Assembly (NCBI GenBank): GCA_019638275.1
Contig: JAHBUC010000002.1
Coordinates: 124,001-188,000, forward strand
Direction: 5' to 3'
Origin: Cyclobacteriaceae bacterium
GTDB taxonomy: Bacteria; Bacteroidota; Bacteroidia; Cytophagales; Cyclobacteriaceae
DNA: 64,000 nucleotides
The position numbers and the translations under genes were made by a program. This document shows positions 8,306 through 15,425 of this stretch, piece after piece. Positions within the stretch are counted from its first letter, which is position 1; the number at the start of each line of letters is the position of its first letter. The notes under the pieces were generated by a model. The model made no database searches and was not told the origin of the DNA. It worked only from the letters and a program-made list of their open reading frames with translations.

Positions 8306-8749
8306 ATGCTATACGAATGTAACCTTCCAAAACTCCTGATGTTTAAATATGGCCCATTAGCATTCGGGCTACTTATTTTATTTGGACTCATCCCTCTCAT
8401 AATTAGCGATCATTCTGAAGAGTGGCCCGCCATATTATTAGGTCTAATAATTCCCTTTGTAATTTCTGTCCTGCTGTTTATTCTGTTCTTTTGGATAAAA
8501 GACAAACTAAAATATGTTGCCATAGGAAAAACTAAATTAATAGTTAAAAAAGGCGGGGAAGAAATTGAATATAGTTGGCTTGATGTTGAAAGCATCAGCC
8601 TGGATCGGTTTTGGGGGCTTTACGAACTCAAATTAAAAAATGAAAATATAATTTATTTTACACCTTATGGCACAGTGTGGTGGTTAACTGGCGACAACAG
8701 TGACATGGGAGCTATCATAAATAAAATGAAAAAGGAATTACAATTATAA
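8306..8749 (+). CDS. Two-TM membrane protein with a PH-like cytoplasmic part
   Basis: 147 residues. Two hydrophobic hairpin segments (about residues 15-35 and 42-65) are followed by a soluble beta-rich region (YVAIGKTKLIVKKGGEEIEY, VESISLDRFWGLYELKL, IIYFTPYG) that looks like the bacterial PH-like domains found after two membrane helices. Its function is unknown. The gene is A+T rich like the rest of the island. A 21-bp direct repeat begins about 15 bp after the stop. Confidence 0.6.
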   Translation: MLYECNLPKLLMFKYGPLAFGLLILFGLIPLIISDHSEEWPAILLGLIIPFVISVLLFILFFWIKDKLKYVAIGKTKLIVKKGGEEIEYSWLDVESISLDRFWGLYELKLKNENIIYFTPYGTVWWLTGDNSDMGAIINKMKKELQL

Positions 8750-8763
8750 TAATCGTCACAACT

Positions 8764-8784
8764 CTAGCCGTTGTTGGTGTTCTT
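8764..8784 (+). repeat. 21-bp direct repeat, copy 1
   Basis: The 21 bases here (beginning CTAGCCGTTGTTGG) recur identically at 9303-9323, one on each side of the next gene. This copy is followed by AACAATGTG, so its hairpin arm is degenerate. It is preceded by CACAAC. The spacing gives a repeat unit of 539 bp holding one small gene. Confidence 0.75.
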
Positions 8785-8817
8785 AACAATGTGTTCAAAG
8801 CATATACTTACCTACAA

Positions 8818-9279
8818 ATGAACAGATTAACCCTTACAGTAACATTTTTATCAATAAGCATTATGCTTTTCGGGCAGACATTAAAGAAATTTAATTACTC
8901 AGACTGTCATGAAGATACCGGCAATGATAGTACTAAAATTCAAGTTACCCAGGCTTCAAAAGAATTAACAATCATTACACTTAAAACCTATGCGCCTTGC
9001 AGTGGCAATTTTGTTGGAGAAATTGAAATAAAGAGTATAGGGATTCTTGATTTAAGATTTAAAACAAAACCTACTCAATACAAGAATAAGAAAGGCGAAA
9101 TATATGAGTTGATTGAAGTCGCAGATTGCAATTGCCTTTTTGTTTTTACCTATGAAATTTCAACGATTAACGATCTCAAACAAACTTCAATAACTGTACA
9201 CGGTAAAACGGCTTTACAGATTAATCAAGCAAATTCTTTTAAAGAAATAAAAGTTGAGTTTGATTCAATAAGACGATAA
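8818..9279 (+). CDS. Secreted protein of unknown function
   Basis: About 153 residues with an N-terminal signal peptide (MNRLTLTVTFLSISIMLFGQ), then a beta-rich domain with several Cys residues (FNYSDCHED, YAPCSGNFVGEIEIK, ADCNCLF) that could form disulfides in the periplasm. No family was recognised. The internal ATG giving the signal peptide was chosen over the first ATG 27 bases upstream, which lies just after the direct repeat. The gene is enclosed by the two copies of the 21-bp repeat, so it may be a single mobile cassette. Confidence 0.55.
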   Translation: MNRLTLTVTFLSISIMLFGQTLKKFNYSDCHEDTGNDSTKIQVTQASKELTIITLKTYAPCSGNFVGEIEIKSIGILDLRFKTKPTQYKNKKGEIYELIEVADCNCLFVFTYEISTINDLKQTSITVHGKTALQINQANSFKEIKVEFDSIRR

Positions 9280-9302
9280 TCTCCAACAAGTATTGGCATA
9301 CA

Positions 9303-9334
9303 CTAGCCGTTGTTGGTGTTCTTCACCAACAACG
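9303..9334 (+). repeat. 21-bp direct repeat, copy 2, with a perfect hairpin
   Basis: Identical to copy 1 over 9303-9323. Here the repeat continues into a perfect hairpin: CGTTGTTGGTG (9308-9318), loop TTCTT, CACCAACAACG (9324-9334). A partial complement of the same arm, CTCCAACAAG, lies at 9281-9290 just after the stop of the preceding gene. The hairpin could act in recombination or in transcription termination, but no T tract follows. Confidence 0.7.
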
Positions 9335-9642
9335 CATTTGAAACACAGTCATCATAACTCCCTAAAATGAGTAATGTTAATGCAGTGAAATCAGTCATGA
9401 AAGCTTTTCTTGCCGTTCAGTAAGGGCTAAAAATACCTGAGGTCTGTATAAATCGTCCGCTGTATCAACTGCTTTGTTGCAAATACTGCTACTTAAAAAG
9501 GGCCCATTTGCAAAAAGTCGTAAACCTCACGGGCTGGGGCTACACAGAGAAATAAATTTTAAAAAAATTGATTTCCGACTTCGCGGAGAATGAAAATCTC
9601 ACCGCTTCTCCCACAAGTACTTTTGGTAAAAAAACTACCGCC
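9335..9642. other. Non-coding stretch at the right end of the island
   Basis: About 300 bp with no credible gene. Only very short open frames occur (an 18-codon one starts near 9367). There is no clear repeat apart from the hairpin at its left edge. A poly-A stretch near 9560 and the following in-frame TTG lie upstream of the desaturase-like gene. The promoter of that gene probably lies here, but I could not place it. Confidence 0.5.
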
Positions 9643-10884
9643 ATGGAAACAAACATCTATGCATTACTTACACCAATTGCTCTTGGTTTTATTGTGCTGG
9701 AAATTCTGGCCTGCTGGTACTTCAAAAAGAATTTAATCTCCTTTCAGGAAGCAGTGGCCAATTTTGGTACTGCCTTAGGAAACCAAACCATGAATGTGCT
9801 GGTTGCTTCGGGGGTCTATATAGTATACGGCTACCTGTGGAACAACTATCGGTTGGTCGATAATATCGAAATGAATATGGGCACCTTCATAATACTCCTG
9901 TTAGGCATCGATTTTATTTTTTACTGGGTTCATCGATGGGGACACCATATTAACATTATGTGGGCCGCTCATTCCCCTCATCACTCAGCCGAAGAAATGA
10001 ATTTTTTTGTTGCCGTTCGAGCCAGTGTTACGCAACGGCTGTGCTCATTCCTGTTCTTTTGGCCTTTAACCATTATCGGCTTTAAACCAATTGATATTTA
10101 TGCCATGACTGGTCTGCACTTATTCATATCGTTTTTACACCATACTGAACTTATACCCAAACTGTGGCGCTGGATTGAGTTTATCTTTACTACTCCCTCG
10201 CACCATCGGGTGCACCATGGAATAAATTTTGCCTACCTGGACAAAAACTTTGGAGAATTCCTGATCATATGGGATCGGCTTTTTAATACCTATGCAGAAG
10301 AGAAAGAAAAAGTAGTTTACGGCATGTACTATCCCCCGCGTTCATGGAACCCCATCACTATTAATTTTCACTACTATGTACAGCTTTGGAAGGATGCCGC
10401 TGCAGCACCTTACTGGATTGATAAATTCAAAATATGGTTTATGCCGTTGGGCTGGCGTCCTCGTGGTTTACCGCCAAAACCAGACCTGAAAGAAGTAACA
10501 CAGCAAAATCAGGTTCGCTTTCAAACAAAAATGTTCTATGGAGCTAAGCCGTATCTGATCGCACATGTTATTTCAGGCATCGTGCTAATGATGCTTATTA
10601 TTGATCCCCAATCATCATGGGGAACTATTGAACGGTGGATTGGAAGCCTGATGCTTTGGCACATGATTGTTAATTGGAGCGGAATACTGGAATCAAAAGA
10701 ATGGTTATTCTTTTCTGAAATTATTCGATTGATCTCTTCGTGCGCATGCCTGATCTATTTCAGCAATAGTCCAATAATAAGCTACGTCAATGTTTCATTG
10801 ATCGCATTTACCATTGCATCTATGATTTGGGTAACGCGATACTTCCGTATTTACCTTCCGTTGAAGTACAACATGCAACCCTGA
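9643..10884 (+). CDS. Sterol desaturase/fatty acid hydroxylase family protein
   Basis: A 413-residue membrane di-iron oxygenase. The His clusters expected for metal binding are HRWGHH, HSPHHSAEEMN, HHTEL and HHRVHHG, set between membrane helices. The stretch DKNFGEFLIIWDRLFNTY after the last cluster is typical of the group that includes alkylglycerol monooxygenase. The C-terminal third adds several hydrophobic helices. It probably hydroxylates or desaturates a lipid at the membrane; the substrate is unknown. The start is the Met of METNIYALLTP; an in-frame TTG 75 bases upstream adds a segment unlike the family. It converges on the DUF4242 gene across a strong hairpin. Confidence 0.85.
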   Translation: METNIYALLTPIALGFIVLEILACWYFKKNLISFQEAVANFGTALGNQTMNVLVASGVYIVYGYLWNNYRLVDNIEMNMGTFIILLLGIDFIFYWVHRWGHHINIMWAAHSPHHSAEEMNFFVAVRASVTQRLCSFLFFWPLTIIGFKPIDIYAMTGLHLFISFLHHTELIPKLWRWIEFIFTTPSHHRVHHGINFAYLDKNFGEFLIIWDRLFNTYAEEKEKVVYGMYYPPRSWNPITINFHYYVQLWKDAAAAPYWIDKFKIWFMPLGWRPRGLPPKPDLKEVTQQNQVRFQTKMFYGAKPYLIAHVISGIVLMMLIIDPQSSWGTIERWIGSLMLWHMIVNWSGILESKEWLFFSEIIRLISSCACLIYFSNSPIISYVNVSLIAFTIASMIWVTRYFRIYLPLKYNMQP

Positions 10885-10894
10885 AATTGTAATA

Positions 10895-10926
10895 AACCTG
10901 GACCGGCCCAACACCGGTACCAGGTT
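10895..10926. terminator. Hairpin between convergent genes
   Basis: AACCTGGACCGG pairs with CCGGTACCAGGTT through a 7-base loop (CCCAACA), with one bulged base. It sits between the stop codons of the desaturase-like gene and the DUF4242 gene and could end transcription from both sides. There is no strong T tract on either side, so the role is inferred from position. Confidence 0.5.
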
Positions 10927-10938
10927 GTGCTTGGCACG

Positions 10939-11334
10939 TTACTGCTTAGCCGTAGCCGGGCTGATTTGTGCGGATAGCTCACTGATGGAGTTTATCGGGA
11001 AGCCTCCCTTTTCAGCATGCTGCTTTAACAACTCTTTGTCGGTTGTGCGGTACACACAGTAAATCTTATTTTCGGTAACGTAGCTGTGCAGCCACTCAAT
11101 GGTTGGGCCCATCTCATCCAGTACTTTACACGAGGTTTGCGAAATGCCTTTCAAATCATCGGCTGTTAACTTACTGGCATCCGGTATTTCGCGCTCAATT
11201 ACATACGTTTTCATGGCTGCCGCCTGTGCATTTTTATCTTTTTCCTTTTCCTTCTTCTGTGCCATCGCAGGCACAACAAATAAGAACATCACTGCCACGA
11301 TAAACATGGTCTTTACGGTTTGATTGGTTTTCAT
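10939..11334 (-). CDS. Exported DUF4242 domain protein
   Basis: 131 residues: a signal peptide (MKTNQTVKTMFIVAVMFLFVVPAMAQ), a Lys/Glu-rich linker, then a DUF4242 domain (KTYVIEREIPDASKLTADDL, SYVTENKIYCVYRTTDKELL, HAEKGGFPINSISELSAQI). DUF4242 is a ferredoxin-like fold, and some members bind nickel. The Met start giving the signal peptide was chosen over one 30 bases upstream. It lies downstream of a regulator gene whose N-terminus carries the same domain type, so the two probably respond to a common signal. Confidence 0.8.
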   Translation of the reverse strand: MKTNQTVKTMFIVAVMFLFVVPAMAQKKEKEKDKNAQAAAMKTYVIEREIPDASKLTADDLKGISQTSCKVLDEMGPTIEWLHSYVTENKIYCVYRTTDKELLKQHAEKGGFPINSISELSAQISPATAKQ

Positions 11335-11424
11335 AGGTATTTGGGGTTTTGATTTGTTAATCAAATGTATTCCCCCTGATGACGAGGCGATAAAACAAAA
11401 AGACCAGAGAATGGTAAAATTGAT

Positions 11425-12525
11425 TCAGGCTTCCGAGGTGGCTTTCAAATAAGCCAGCGGAAGCAAACCAAAGCGCTTTTGAAAACATTTTGAAAAATAG
11501 GACGGGCTGCTGAATCCCGTTTCGAATGTTGTCTGTGCAATGTTTCTTCCCTGCGAGCGCAACAACGCCAATGCCTGGTTCAGGCGAAACTCCTGCAGCA
11601 ACGCGTTGGGCGACTGCCCGGTTAACTCCAGGCACGCGCGGTAAAGTGTTGATTTGCTCATGCCCATCAGTCGCCCGAATTCAGTTGTATCAAACTCACT
11701 GTTCTGCCATGAACTTTCCAGCACCTCCATTAACTTAACAAGGGCAAGCTCTGCATTTGCGGAGAGCCATCGAACAGGGGTTTCCTGCTTCGGTTCCTGT
11801 TTATAAAAATCGCGGATGGTTGAAGAAACGGAAAGCTGATTTTTTACTCCTGTTCTGCACAGGTACTTACTGAGCCGGATGGTACTGCCAAACAATTCAG
11901 CATGGTCCTTAACAGGAAAACCTGCGTGCAAGCCCAAACGTAATTCCAATTCATCGGCCAGTTCTGCCATAGCCAGTTGAATCATTTGTGCGCAAGCCAT
12001 CGCTTCTGTTATGGATGCGAATGAGCCCACAATGCTTACGCCTCCCAACTCAATGTTTAATCCTTTGTGGTTTCGTATTTGCTGATGCACCGTGCTGTTG
12101 TACTGCCTGAATTTTTCAACCGCGCTTTCTTTGCCAACCTTATGCTGAAGTAAAACATAATCCAGCGTTTCAATTATCAGGATAGCCCGAAAAGCAGGAT
12201 CACTGAATACTTTTAAATCATCATCAGAATTTTTCTGAACACTCTCAGGGTCATGAATTCTTCCAAGAAAAGCGTTGACCAACTCTGCGCTAACCTCAAT
12301 GATTTCATGCGGCACCAGGCCATGTGCTCGTTGATGCATGTTTACCACCGCGCTTTTATCGGGTGCATCGATCAAACAAAAAACATTGCCGCGGTCTTCA
12401 TCAATCCAATAGGTCATGCACTTGCAACCAAAATGCCCCTGTATGGCAAGGTCCTCCCGATGGGCTTCTGCTACCGCTTTTGCGTTGGCCTCCGGCACAA
12501 AATGGCGATCCATGAAGATTGGCAT
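11425..12525 (-). CDS. DUF4242 - cyclase-homology-like - AraC HTH regulator
   Basis: A 366-residue three-part protein. Residues 1-85 are DUF4242-like (MPIFMDRHFVPEANAKAVAE, GCKCMTYWIDEDRGNVFCLI). Residues about 110-250 resemble a class III nucleotide cyclase homology domain (LRLGLHAGFPV, AELFGSTIRLSKYLCRTG, QLSVSSTIRDFY), but clear catalytic Asp pairs are not evident, so it is probably a sensor fold. Residues about 265-366 are an AraC-type HTH (GRLMGMSKSTLYRACLELTG, IAQTTFETGFSSPSYFSKCF). It likely binds DNA in response to a ligand and may control the DUF4242 gene about 90 bp downstream. Confidence 0.8.
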   Translation of the reverse strand: MPIFMDRHFVPEANAKAVAEAHREDLAIQGHFGCKCMTYWIDEDRGNVFCLIDAPDKSAVVNMHQRAHGLVPHEIIEVSAELVNAFLGRIHDPESVQKNSDDDLKVFSDPAFRAILIIETLDYVLLQHKVGKESAVEKFRQYNSTVHQQIRNHKGLNIELGGVSIVGSFASITEAMACAQMIQLAMAELADELELRLGLHAGFPVKDHAELFGSTIRLSKYLCRTGVKNQLSVSSTIRDFYKQEPKQETPVRWLSANAELALVKLMEVLESSWQNSEFDTTEFGRLMGMSKSTLYRACLELTGQSPNALLQEFRLNQALALLRSQGRNIAQTTFETGFSSPSYFSKCFQKRFGLLPLAYLKATSEA

Positions 12526-12660
12526 AGATAAAACTAACCACTTTCATTCAATTCTTTGCAAGCCTGAATACCCGATTGGTCAGGAGCCGCATCTTTTTCA
12601 AATACGTTGAAGCTCAAAATTCCATAACTTCCCTCTCCTTAAACCTAAACCTTTAATCTT

Positions 12661-13077
12661 ATGGACGCTAAAAAACGTATTCTCGCAACCCTGGTCGGGT
12701 TTGTTGTATTCTTTTTGCTTGGCTACCTGTTCTATGGTTTCCTGCTCATGGGTTTTTATGCTGAAAACTCTGGCGCGGCCACCAATGTGATGCGCGCTGA
12801 AACAGACATGGTGTGGTGGGCGCTGATTCTCGGCAATTTATTTCAGGCGTACTTTCTGGTGTACGTCTTCGGCAAGTGGGCCAACATCACCACGTTTGGC
12901 AGTGGTTTTTCTGCAGGCCTGATCATCGGGCTCATTCTCGGTTTTGCTTTTAACCTGAGCATGTATGGTACCATGAATATCTCCAATCTTACTGCTTCGT
13001 TGGTTGATCCGTTTGTTTCGGGTGTTATGATGGGGATAACCGGTGGGGTAATTGGCTGGGTGCTGGGACGGAAGTAA
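12661..13077 (+). CDS. Four-helix membrane protein (DUF1761-like)
   Basis: 138 residues, almost entirely hydrophobic, with four predicted membrane helices (about 8-30, 50-72, 80-100, 112-135). Glycine-rich helices (GFSAGLIIGLILGFAFNLSM, GVMMGITGGVIGWVLGRK) and the WWALILGNLFQAYFLVYVFG segment resemble DUF1761-type proteins of unknown function. The ATG is preceded by an A/T-rich leader. It is followed by a large palindromic intergenic repeat. Confidence 0.6.
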   Translation: MDAKKRILATLVGFVVFFLLGYLFYGFLLMGFYAENSGAATNVMRAETDMVWWALILGNLFQAYFLVYVFGKWANITTFGSGFSAGLIIGLILGFAFNLSMYGTMNISNLTASLVDPFVSGVMMGITGGVIGWVLGRK

Positions 13078-13080
13078 TAC

Positions 13081-13160
13081 GTGTCGATAGTTCGCAGTCC
13101 ATAGTCGATAGCCTGTAGAATTTCTACCTCACTATCGACCATGGACTATCGACTATTGTT
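13081..13160. repeat. Intergenic inverted repeat, GTCGATAG type
   Basis: AGTCCATAGTCGATAG on the left pairs with CTATCGACCATGGACT on the right (15 of 16), and shorter GTCGATAGT/ACTATCGAC units flank it. The result is a long imperfect hairpin between two same-strand genes. It resembles the palindromic units scattered in Cytophagales intergenic DNA. It may terminate transcription of the membrane protein gene or just be a dispersed repeat. The promoter-like TTACTTTTG of the next gene begins soon after. Confidence 0.65.
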
Positions 13161-13183
13161 GGACTAGCTATTACTTTTGCCCC

Positions 13184-13558
13184 ATGAAACTTACTGCCGA
13201 CAATAAACTGAAAAAACTAATCGTGGTGGGTGACCGGGTGCTTATCCGACCCTCCAAACAAACCGACAAAACATCCAGCGGACTTTACCTGCCACCGGGC
13301 GTTCAGGAAAAGGAAAAAATTCAAAGTGGCTATATAATAAAAGTAGGCCCGGGCTACCCACTACCACTACCTGCAGATGAGGAGGATTTATGGAAAAGTC
13401 GTGAAGAACAAATAAAATACTTGCCGCTACAGGCGCAGGAAGGCGACCTGGCGATTTTTGTACAGAAGGGTGCCATTGAAGTGATGTATGAAGACGAAAA
13501 ATATTTTATTGTTCCGCAATCATCCATACTGATGCTGGAACGGGAGGAGGATTTGTAG
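13184..13558 (+). CDS. GroES-like co-chaperonin family protein
   Basis: 124 residues with a cpn10 fold: VVGDRVLIRPSKQTDKTSSGLYLPP at the N-terminus, GYIIKVGPG, and the closing strands GDLAIFVQKGAIEVMYEDEKYFIV. It is longer than canonical GroES (about 95) because of an insert around residues 60-85 (PADEEDLWKSREEQIKYLPL). No groEL lies next to it, so it looks like a paralogue with its own role rather than the main GroES. A TTACTTTTGCCCC element stands directly before the ATG. Its stop overlaps the GTG start of the following gene. Confidence 0.8.
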   Translation: MKLTADNKLKKLIVVGDRVLIRPSKQTDKTSSGLYLPPGVQEKEKIQSGYIIKVGPGYPLPLPADEEDLWKSREEQIKYLPLQAQEGDLAIFVQKGAIEVMYEDEKYFIVPQSSILMLEREEDL

Positions 13559-13764
13559 TGAAAGGATTAGCATTTGATGTTTTACGCGTGGGCAAAAAAT
13601 ACAAACTCATCAACTACGGTGAGGTTAATGAGTTTGTAGTGGAGCACATCTTAGGCAATGGCGACTTTAAGGTAAAGAACATCCACACCTTAGAACGCTA
13701 CCTACTGAAAGACCTGATCAAATTCGGCCAGGGAAAAGATTTTGAAATTCGCGAACTCGAATAA
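13558..13764 (+). CDS. Small conserved protein coupled to the GroES-like gene
   Basis: 68 residues starting with GTG, which overlaps the last base of the preceding TAG stop, so reinitiation is likely. It is beta-rich and hydrophilic (GKKYKLINYGEVNEFVVEHI, GDFKVKNIHTLERYLLKDL). I do not recognise a family. The coupling suggests a function tied to the GroES-like protein. It converges on the hemerythrin gene with a one-base gap. Confidence 0.6.
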   Translation: MKGLAFDVLRVGKKYKLINYGEVNEFVVEHILGNGDFKVKNIHTLERYLLKDLIKFGQGKDFEIRELE

Positions 13765-13765
13765 C

Positions 13766-14455
13766 TTACAGCACAGCGGCTGGCTTGTTTAGTCCACGCA
13801 TTACCCGATCAAAACGCTCAGTAGGTAACTCATGCTCAAGTATAGAAAGCAAAGCCGTTAACAATTCAGCAGGTGCAAATACGCGTACTTCCTGTAACCA
13901 CTTTATCAATTCGGTGTTGTTGATACCCCGCACCATCCATTTCGCATACTTCATCATTTTCTGAGGAGGCACCGATTGCACCAAAGCCTGTTCCGTTGCT
14001 TTTATCGTAGCATCGGAATATTGCTTCCACAATACTGCATTCAACTCAATCTCCTCCTTATTCATGTGGTATAGGTTAAAGGCAATAAACTCGTTGAAGG
14101 CATAAAACAAATTTCTTCCGGTAATGGCACGAGCATGATCATCCGGTTCTTCACGCCACTGTGCAACGAGGTCGGTAAGTACCTGCCCTAACCGATGATC
14201 TTCTTCGTGTTCCTTTTCAAACATCCTGGCCACTTCAGGACTGGTTTCCTCCAGTGGGCGGTTAAAGAATTCATCTTCATTGTGCGCATGACTTTCAAAC
14301 AACACCAGCACCTCCTCTACCTGTTGCATGGCTGCTTCTCCTGCCTTTGCATCTGCCAGATCAGTTTGTTGTAATTTCAATGCGGTGTCGTATAAGTATG
14401 CACGCAAACCTTTGTGCACCTGGTTAAAACTGTTGTATCGATTGGTTGTATTCAT
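13766..14455 (-). CDS. Hemerythrin-like domain protein
   Basis: 229 residues with an N-terminal hemerythrin/HHE four-helix bundle. Candidate di-iron ligands are H14, H56/H58, E62, H83/H87, H130 and E134 (motifs NQVHKGLR, ESHAHNEDEFF, EHEEDH, LYHMNKEE). The C-terminal helical part (about 150-229) is less typical. Such proteins bind oxygen, NO or iron, or protect Fe-S proteins. It starts 12 bp after the end of the cytochrome c gene on the same strand, so both probably belong to one transcript with a redox or gas-related role. Confidence 0.85.
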   Translation of the reverse strand: MNTTNRYNSFNQVHKGLRAYLYDTALKLQQTDLADAKAGEAAMQQVEEVLVLFESHAHNEDEFFNRPLEETSPEVARMFEKEHEEDHRLGQVLTDLVAQWREEPDDHARAITGRNLFYAFNEFIAFNLYHMNKEEIELNAVLWKQYSDATIKATEQALVQSVPPQKMMKYAKWMVRGINNTELIKWLQEVRVFAPAELLTALLSILEHELPTERFDRVMRGLNKPAAVL

Positions 14456-14467
14456 AGCTAATTAATT

Positions 14468-15334
14468 TTAAATGCTTTTCAAATAAGTATACAAAGCTTT
14501 TAATTCTGTATCCGTATAAGCGGCCGTCATAGGCCATGGCATATTTTTCGGATCAATTTCTCTTCCTTCCGGAGTTTTGCCCGTTCTAAGAACCGTTACG
14601 AACTGATCTTCTGTCCACTTACCTACGTTGCCGGATGTTGTCACATCGGGCACTACCGGAAAACCCGGAGCAATCGGATCGCCACCCTTCATGTTGGGTC
14701 TGTGGCAACCTGTACATGAAGTAGAAAGGTATTTGCCGAAATCGTGACACTTCTGACTTAACTTGTTTGATCAGTTCGGTTGAGTGATCACTCTTCAGCC
14801 ACAATCACCCAGTTTATCCAGCGATGTATGTAACTGAAGTGGTTTCAGGTTGTGATCGGGCAGCTCACGATCAACCGGTTGCAGACTTTGCGCGTACGCG
14901 ATGATCGCGCTCATGTCTTCTTCACTTAAGTGCGTGAATTCATACGAGGGCATGAACAGCAACGTCTTTCCGTCTCTGCGGATGCCGTGCTTCAATGCCA
15001 GCACCCAATCTTCCGTGCTGTAATCGTTGGGCAAGCCGCCCTTGCCTTTGGTCAGGTTTTTACCGATGAGTAAACCCAAGCCGGGATCATCTACAAAAAC
15101 TTTTCCACCCATATCGTCACCATGGCAATCGCGGCAGCCTTTTACAATGGCCAGGCGTTCGCCATAAGCCAATTGGGCGCTGTCGTACCGGATATTCAAC
15201 ACCGGTGCCTGCACAACATACTTTTGATTGATTCGGGATTGAACCTGGTAGTACATGTAGCCATACACCCCGGCTATCAGTGCACCAATGGAGAGGAGGG
15301 CAATACCCGTACCCTTTAAAATTCTAATTAACAT
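14468..15334 (-). pseudogene. Di-haem cytochrome c, broken by indels
   Basis: An N-terminal membrane anchor (ILKGTGIALLSIGALIAGVY) is followed by a first cytochrome c domain with haem motif CRDCH and a possible Met ligand in FMPSYEF. The frame then stops at 14795. Reading other frames recovers the missing part: IVAEE, then DHSTELIKQVKSEVS, then FGKYLSTSCTGCHRPNMKGG, which carries the second haem site CTGCH and continues to the natural end LKALYTYLKSI. Three shifts in the same direction within about 90 bp bring the frame back to the original. As written, a full-length protein cannot be made. It may be a real lesion or clustered sequence errors. Confidence 0.8.
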
Positions 15335-15425
15335 ACGTTAAATTGTTCGTTTAAGGGCTAAAAACGGAGAAACCAAAAACAAAGGCCTACGTTAAACGGA
15401 GCATCTTATACGCTAAAAGGAGTTT

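Noticed and set aside
14619..14804. A separate 61-codon gene on the minus strand within the cytochrome region
   Set aside because: Its middle part (DHSTELIKQVKSEVS) is the missing piece of the broken cytochrome; it is a frame fragment, not a gene.
14690..14810. Programmed ribosomal frameshifting in the cytochrome gene
   Set aside because: Three shifts would be needed and no slippery heptamer with a following structure is seen.
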